The notes under the pieces are model-generated. The model worked only from the letters and a program-made list of their open reading frames with translations, had not been told where the DNA came from and ran no database searches. A program made the translations under genes and the position numbers. This document shows, piece after piece, positions 59,183 through 64,000 of a stretch of DNA of 64,000 bases (position 1 is the stretch's first letter; every line of letters begins with the position of its first letter). This stretch comes from Linum tenue (taxonomy: Eukaryota; Streptophyta; Magnoliopsida; Malpighiales; Linaceae): assembly GCA_946122785.1 (NCBI GenBank), contig CAMGYJ010000005.1:81896547-81960546 (forward strand). Direction: 5' to 3'.

Positions 59183-59803
59183 ATGGCGCTTGTTTCTCGA
59201 TTACAAGAGAATCGAACTAAAAGGGGGAAGAGAGCAAAGTGGAAGAAAGAATTTCGGCCCTCTCTGTTTACGGGTAACAAAGCAGAGGGCGAATTGAAGG
59301 GAGAAGGAGGGGACTGGCAGAGGATTTCGACGAACTGGCATTTTGGAATGGAGGGCCCGGCTCGAGCAGGAAGAGGAGGGAGGTGGATCCGAACTAGAAT
59401 GGTGGCTCGTGGACGCAAAAAGAAGACCGGGAGCTCGACGACGACGAGAAGTGTTGTCGTTGATTCCGACGGCAGCAGGACGAGGGACGAGTTAGAAGCG
59501 AAAGTAGGGTCGCGTGAATATCCTCCCAAGCGTCCGGGAATTTGGGTTGTTCGGAGTTGGCCTCCGAATTGCAGCCCGAGAAGGAACGACGGGCATAGCG
59601 GCGGCGAGAAGTTTCAGACGCCGACGGTGGCTGGCGGGTCATCACTCGAGGTGGAGGAAGAGGAGCCGGAGGAGTGCGATTGTTGTAGGTTCGGAGATGG
59701 GGAGAAGGACGATGGTGACGGTGGCCGGAGCCGCAACGTCGACGACGGCGGTGTGCAGGTGAGAGTTCTCCTGTTTTATTGGAATTCCATGGCAGCAATT
59801 TGA
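59183..59803 (+). CDS. Open frame of 206 codons in the large LTR, no known domain
   Basis: ATG at 59183, stop 59801-59803. The translation is basic in the first half and Gly/Glu/Asp-rich in the second, with no recognisable fold. The same frame, also uninterrupted, lies at 63277-63897 in the other LTR. Between the two copies about 18 base changes give about 14 amino-acid changes, which is what drift without selection would give. It may be a relic of captured exon sequence. I do not claim that a protein is made. Confidence 0.25.
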   Translation: MALVSRLQENRTKRGKRAKWKKEFRPSLFTGNKAEGELKGEGGDWQRISTNWHFGMEGPARAGRGGRWIRTRMVARGRKKKTGSSTTTRSVVVDSDGSRTRDELEAKVGSREYPPKRPGIWVVRSWPPNCSPRRNDGHSGGEKFQTPTVAGGSSLEVEEEEPEECDCCRFGDGEKDDGDGGRSRNVDDGGVQVRVLLFYWNSMAAI

Positions 59804-60546
59804 GAATTTGATGAATAGTTAGGGGCGTACATGTCTTTTTGGGGTTGGGGCGATTTGGTAAACTTTTGGAAGTTTAGGCGCCGTAAAGTAATTGACCAGG
59901 CTTTGGGTGAGTTTGGAATTGGTAAAAGTTTGGGTATCGGGTTGGAATTAAACCGTTTGGACTGAATTGTTTAAATCAGGAAGTGGAAATTGGCCTGGAG
60001 GACTGAATTGTGCAATTCTGAAAGTTGGGGCCGAATGGGTAAAAGTCAGGAATTCTGGGTACCATTTTGTAATTCGCCATTTTGGGGCAAAAAGGTAATT
60101 TTCCAAATGGGGAATCCTAGGAAAGATTAAATGGAGGAAATTGGGATTGAAGTTAACCAAATTGAAGGTCGTTTGGTTAGTTACGCTAAGAGATAAGTGA
60201 GTTAAGTTTTGCCTAAATATCTGATAGGAGGAAATGCAAAAGGAAGCGAAGCACGAGGAGTTAGAGCGTGGAGTTTCGGGCGATGACAAGGATCAACCGA
60301 CAATTAAGAGGGGTCGTATTGATCAGTCAAGCTTGGCTAATGAGGTGAGTGTAAAGGGGGTAAAATCTCCGTCGAGGTCTTTTAGTTTATGCCTTTTTAA
60401 TTCAGTTATGTTACTTAATTTTCAAGTAAGCGCGATATTGTGTGTGAGGCATCCCACCGCCTACTTAAGGTGGAGGCACGCGTTGTGCTTGTGTGTGTAT
60501 GAATATGCATGGTTATTGGTAATTGAAACCCCAGGCGGTTGGGCCA

Positions 60547-60741
60547 CTACTGGACGCGGTAGATGGTCGGGTCACTACTGGACGGCGAGACGTAACGCAG
60601 TAGTTGACGGGCATGGACTGGACGGCGAGACGTAACGCAGTGCCATTGCCGAGTATCGGTATGCAACCGGACGGCGAGACGTAACGCGGTTGGCATACTA
60701 GGGTAGGACACCGGACGGCGAGACATAACGTGGTGGTCCTA
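60547..60741 (+). repeat. Array of five hairpins with constant loop and changing stems
   Basis: Four units share the 17-base loop GACGGCGAGACGTAACG (60581-60597, 60621-60637, 60670-60686, and 60714-60730 with one change). The stems differ but stay complementary: ACTACTG/CAGTAGT, GGCATGGACTG/CAGTgCCATtGCC, GTATGCAACCG/CGGTTgGCATAC and TAGGACACC/GGTGgTCCTA (lower case marks bulges). A fifth, shorter unit at 60547-60562 pairs CTACTG/CGGTAG. Confidence 0.85.
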
Positions 60742-61292
60742 GTGTTTTGTGTTTGAGTTAAGGATAGAAGTCGAGAACTTCTACGAGTTAATGTTGTAAT
60801 GAGTTATTAAGGATGAAAACGAGAACGACTTTCATCTAAAGGAAAGAAATTCTAATAATGTGTTTTAGTAAGGAGTTTGCTTAGGCCAAGACCTTAGGAA
60901 GTAACGGCGAGACTGACCCCTTCTCACTCACCAGGTTGAGGATGGGTTATCGGAAGTAGATCCCGAGAAGAAGTAAGATGAGGCAAGCGGTCGTGCCGGT
61001 ACCGATGATGAGATGTCAAGGAGCTGGGTGAAGAGTATAGTTTAAGTTTGATAGTTGTTTTATGTTTATGGTTATGAGTATATGTACTGGAGATTCAAAG
61101 TTCAAGATTCTGTGTTAAGTTGTTTTAATTGTTTGAGATTGAGATTTTGCCCAAGTGTTGGGGCTTTTTTATTTAAAATAATTAAATAAAGTCAGTTTGT
61201 TATTTTAAAAGTGGTTTGGGTTGCTCCGGAGTAACCGGTTTTTGGGTTTAAGTTGTGGTTTGATTTTCGAAAAAGGTCGGGACGTTACATTT

Positions 61293-61304
61293 TGGTATCA
61301 GAGC
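61293..61304 (+). other. Primer binding site of the large-LTR element
   Basis: TGGTATCAGAGC three bases after the LTR end, complementary to initiator methionine tRNA. Confidence 0.9.
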
Positions 61305-62640
61305 CGACACTCCTCTGTTCCTTGGTTTCTAAGGAATACTGGAGTGACGATTTGAGTTTTTAAGGTTTTTACTTTTAAAGTAAAGGAAAAAGGAGGTGTC
61401 AGGTTTAAGGTTTGACCAAGCGCATCAAGGTTTCTTTTGAGGATTTTTAGAATCTCCAGTATACTTTAATCATGACTAGGAAAATAACTATATTAGGTCG
61501 CATGACTCTGATACGTCTCGGAAAGGAGGAAGAGTATATTCCTAAGAGGATCGTTTAGGGGAATCCTTTCAGTGGTGAGAAGAAGAGATTCAAGGCAGCT
61601 CATATCCTACGGGGAAGCGAGCTAATAAGTTTAAGGTTCAGGAAGAAGTCGAGTATGTAGTACGTCGACAGGCAATAGGCAAAGAGTTACTGGAAGTGGC
61701 GGCCAAAAATCTATGGGGTCACAAGAATCGAGCGTAGAGCTACGACCCAAGGAGTAGGGGAGGTTAGACTTTCAGTAGCGCTATGTAACCAACAAGTGCA
61801 AGCTAGAAGATAAGGTATACGAGGGATTCCTACCGGAGGGTGATGCGTTCCGTGATAGTCAAGAGTTCTGACGGAGGGGCACCCATGGTGGGGGCAGCAA
61901 ACTTAGCCGAGGTACGAGGAGGGATTCGAGAGACCCTAAGGGTTACAGTGGTCATGGGAGGACAAAAGAAAAAAAAAAATTATATAATTCAAAAGACACA
62001 AGGGGTATCATCGGATCAGGATGGGATAAAAGTTAGAATCTCGAAACTTGCCTAAGAAAAGTCATCAAGCCAGTCGAGGAAAGACAAGAAAGTAGAACGT
62101 TCGAGAGAAGTTCTAATAAATGTCAAAGAAGGCAAGTAGAACTTTTGAGAAGGAATGACGAGGAGCTAGTGAACTGAGTTCGAGTATCAAAGCAAGAACC
62201 AAGCATCGATAAATGGGTTGTGAAAGTAAAGGAAGTGTAAATCCCTATAGTAGAAGGATTACCATAGTAGGATTTTGAGCTAATGCGATGAACAAATTTC
62301 GAGGTCGAAATTTTTCTTAAGGGGGAGGAAATGTGATACCTTGACTTCGACTGAGGTCCAACAACGAGTACTGAATGAGCTAGTCCAATAAGTGGATTCG
62401 GAATTCTTACTCCATCACTCAAGCGAGTGAATTAAAGAGGACAAGTAGCCAGCCAAAGCTACTCGGTGCTAATGAGTTTGGTGAGAATAGAATGAGCGAG
62501 GTAAGCTATGCGGGAATTAAAGAGGACTTAAAGAGGACATCGTCAAAGTTCATATAACGAGTAAATTCTTGTGGCAAGGAAGTACAGGAATGAGGAGTAT
62601 GAGAGAATGAGTCCGAGCAAATTTCGGGGACGAAATTTTT
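61305..62640 (+). other. Non-coding internal region of the large-LTR element
   Basis: No gag or pol motif in any frame. The right part repeats an ATTTCG(A/G)GG(T/A)CGAAATTTTT phrase followed by a purine tract at about 62295-62335 and again at about 62618-62656, so it seems built from the 3' ends of two elements. One frame of 71 codons (61840-62055) is without recognisable content. Confidence 0.6.
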
Positions 62641-62656
62641 ATAAGGGTGGAGGAAA
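62641..62656 (+). other. Polypurine tract of the large-LTR element
   Basis: AAGGGTGGAGGAAA directly before the 3' LTR. Confidence 0.85.
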
Positions 62657-64000
62657 TGTTACACCCCGCTCTTTCTAAGGGTCAAAATGACTATTTTACC
62701 CTTGGATAAATTTATCAAGTTTCACCGTAATATCGAGGAGGATTAAAAATGTGAGCTCTCGGTTCAAACGGTGTCGAATTTCGATGTAAAATGAAGAAGC
62801 TACGGCCGTATATGGATCGAGTGGGTTTTACTTTGTTAATTGGGTCGGGTATTAGAGTGGGTCTGGTTTTGGGTTCGTGGGCTGTCAGGTGGGGAGATAA
62901 AAACTAATTGGGCTAAGCCCGAGTGCGAGGAGTGATTGAGAAGAGAGGGAAGGAAGAAAAGAAGAGTGACCGAGTGGGCCAGGTTCAGCCCTGGCTTTGG
63001 GCCGGGAAAGAAGAACGGGTTGGTGGCCCAGGAGAAGAGGCGAATCGGGCTTGAGCCCAAGCGAAAGGAGGAGGAGGAGAAGGCTCGGCCGGCCCTGGCC
63101 TGCTGGAAAAGGAGGAGTCGGGCGAGTGAATGAGAAGATCGTTTTCTCCGGGAAGTTCGGCCAGCAGCAGGGAAAACAGAGCATCGACAGGTAGTATTTT
63201 GAGAGGTAATGACTGGGGTCTTGGAGGGGAAGTAAAGAAATTAATTGGTGAGGTTAACTGGATTTGATTGGTGCTAATGGCGCTTGTTTCTCGATTACAA
63301 AAGAATCGAACTAAAAGGGGGAAGAGAGCAAAGTGGAAGAAAGAATTTCGGCCCTCTCTGTTTACGGGTAACAAAGCAGAGGGCGAATTGAAGGGAGAAG
63401 GAGGGGACTGGCAGAGGATTTCGACGAACTGGCATTTTGGAATGGAGGGCCCGGCTCGAGAAGGAAGAGGAGGGAGGTGGATCCGAACTAGAATGGTGGA
63501 TCATGGATGCAAGAAGAAGACCGGCAGCTCGACGACGACGAGAAGTGTTGTCATTGATTCCGACGGCAGCAGGACGAGGGACGATTTAGAAGCGACAGTA
63601 GGGTCGCGTGAATATCCTCCCAAGCGTCCGGGAATTTGGGTTGTTCGGAGTTGGCCTCCGAATTGCGGCCTGAGAAGGAACGACGGGCATAGCGGTGGCG
63701 AGAAGTTTCAGACGCCGACGGTGGCTGGCGGGTCATCACTCGAGGTGGAGGAAGAGGAGCTGGAGGATTGCGATTGTTGTGGGTTCGGAGATGGGGAGAA
63801 GGACGACGGTGACGGTGGCCGGAGCCGCAACGTCGACGGCGGCGGTGTGCAGGTGAGAGTTCTCCTGTTTTATTGGAATTCCATGGCAGCAATTTGAGAA
63901 TTTGATGAATAGTTAGGGGCGTACATGTCTTTTTGGGGTTGGGGCGATTTGGTAAACTTTTGGAAGTTTAGGCGCCGTAAAGTAATTGACCAGGCTTTGG
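62657..64000 (+). repeat. Large LTR (3' copy, cut by the window edge)
   Basis: Collinear with 58563-59906 without indels. The part that would hold the hairpin array (offset 4094, about 64641-64835) is outside the window. Confidence 0.92.
63277..63897 (+). CDS. Second copy of the 206-codon LTR frame
   Basis: Same length and frame as 59183-59803, about 14 residues different. See that entry; no recognisable domain. Confidence 0.25.
   Translation: MALVSRLQKNRTKRGKRAKWKKEFRPSLFTGNKAEGELKGEGGDWQRISTNWHFGMEGPAREGRGGRWIRTRMVDHGCKKKTGSSTTTRSVVIDSDGSRTRDDLEATVGSREYPPKRPGIWVVRSWPPNCGLRRNDGHSGGEKFQTPTVAGGSSLEVEEEELEDCDCCGFGDGEKDDGDGGRSRNVDGGGVQVRVLLFYWNSMAAI

Larger units (their letters stand above)
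58563..61289 (+). repeat. Large LTR (5' copy, 2727 bp)
   Basis: TG...CA bounded. Contains a 206-codon GC-rich frame, a CAGGTGAGAG splice-donor-like site at about 59757, a hairpin array at 60547-60741 and a GGGACGTTACA end. Confidence 0.92.
58563..64000 (+). mobile_element. Non-autonomous LTR retrotransposon with 2.7-kb LTRs (LARD-like), runs off the right edge
   Basis: The 5' LTR spans 58563-61289, the internal region 61290-62656, and the 3' LTR starts at 62657 and leaves the window after 1344 bp. The LTRs start TGTTACACCCCG; the 5' LTR ends GGGACGTTACA. A primer site and purine tract are in place. The internal part (1.37 kb) has no gag or pol, so proteins must come from another element. The seen 1344 bp of the two LTRs differ at about 30 sites by eye (about 2.2%). 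Inserted in the gypsy C integrase gene. Confidence 0.92.

Noticed and set aside
59113..59798. Minus-strand open frames in the large LTR
   Set aside because: Shadows of the GC-rich plus-strand frame.
60547..60741. Plain minisatellite
   Set aside because: Only the loop is constant; the flanking arms change together, which a simple tandem repeat does not explain.

Overview
The window is nuclear DNA of a flowering plant, most likely a eudicot. The signs are two multi-exon plant genes with GT-AG introns, initiator-tRNA-primed LTR retrotransposons, a plant L1-type LINE with a DUF4283 ORF1, Mutator-like and hAT transposons, and a plant mobile domain gene. Only two loci look like functional host genes; nearly everything else is transposon sequence, much of it nested.

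Layout. 1-5930 (perhaps to 6792): 5' part of an L1 LINE on the minus strand, running off the left edge. 6793-9880: AT-rich, no gene. 9881-15249: Ty1/copia element A (plus), CCACT target duplication, unusual TA...CA LTR ends. 15474-16124: small hAT element with an 8-bp duplication. 17479-17715: tandem tRNA-like repeat. 18135-21226: intact seven-exon ER-type DnaJ gene (ERDJ3A/TMS1-like, minus). 21618-28555: Pack-MULE holding fragments of a PRISE (progesterone 5-beta-reductase/iridoid synthase family) gene and an NPF (NRT1/PTR) transporter gene, split by Ty1/copia element B (22015-26912, minus). 29461-30961: related MULE with long terminal inverted repeats and a perfect 10-bp duplication. 31257-35916: intact nine-exon EBP1 gene (minus), with a 1.4-kb repeat array in intron 4. 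36364-44146: 7.8-kb MULE carrying a mudrA-type transposase (minus) and a spliced plant mobile domain gene (plus), with GC-rich hairpins near both ends. 45376-about 51910: decayed Tat/Ogre-like Ty3/gypsy element with a spliced antisense gene, broken by a foldback MITE. 52590-53040: gag scrap. About 53470-58562: decayed Ty3/gypsy chromovirus-like element, itself holding a 685-bp hAT MITE. 58563 to the right edge: non-autonomous LTR element with 2.7-kb LTRs and no gag-pol, inserted in the integrase region of that gypsy element.

No host pathway links the genes: the DnaJ protein is an endoplasmic-reticulum chaperone partner and EBP1 a growth/ribosome-biogenesis regulator. The transposon coding regions nearly all carry stops or frameshifts. 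The most unusual signals are a run of hairpins in the large LTR with constant loop and varying but still complementary stems, the two-gene Pack-MULE, the transposase-plus-PMD MULE, and a 210-bp segment shared by introns of that element's two convergent genes. Exon positions, repeat boundaries and difference counts were worked out by eye.
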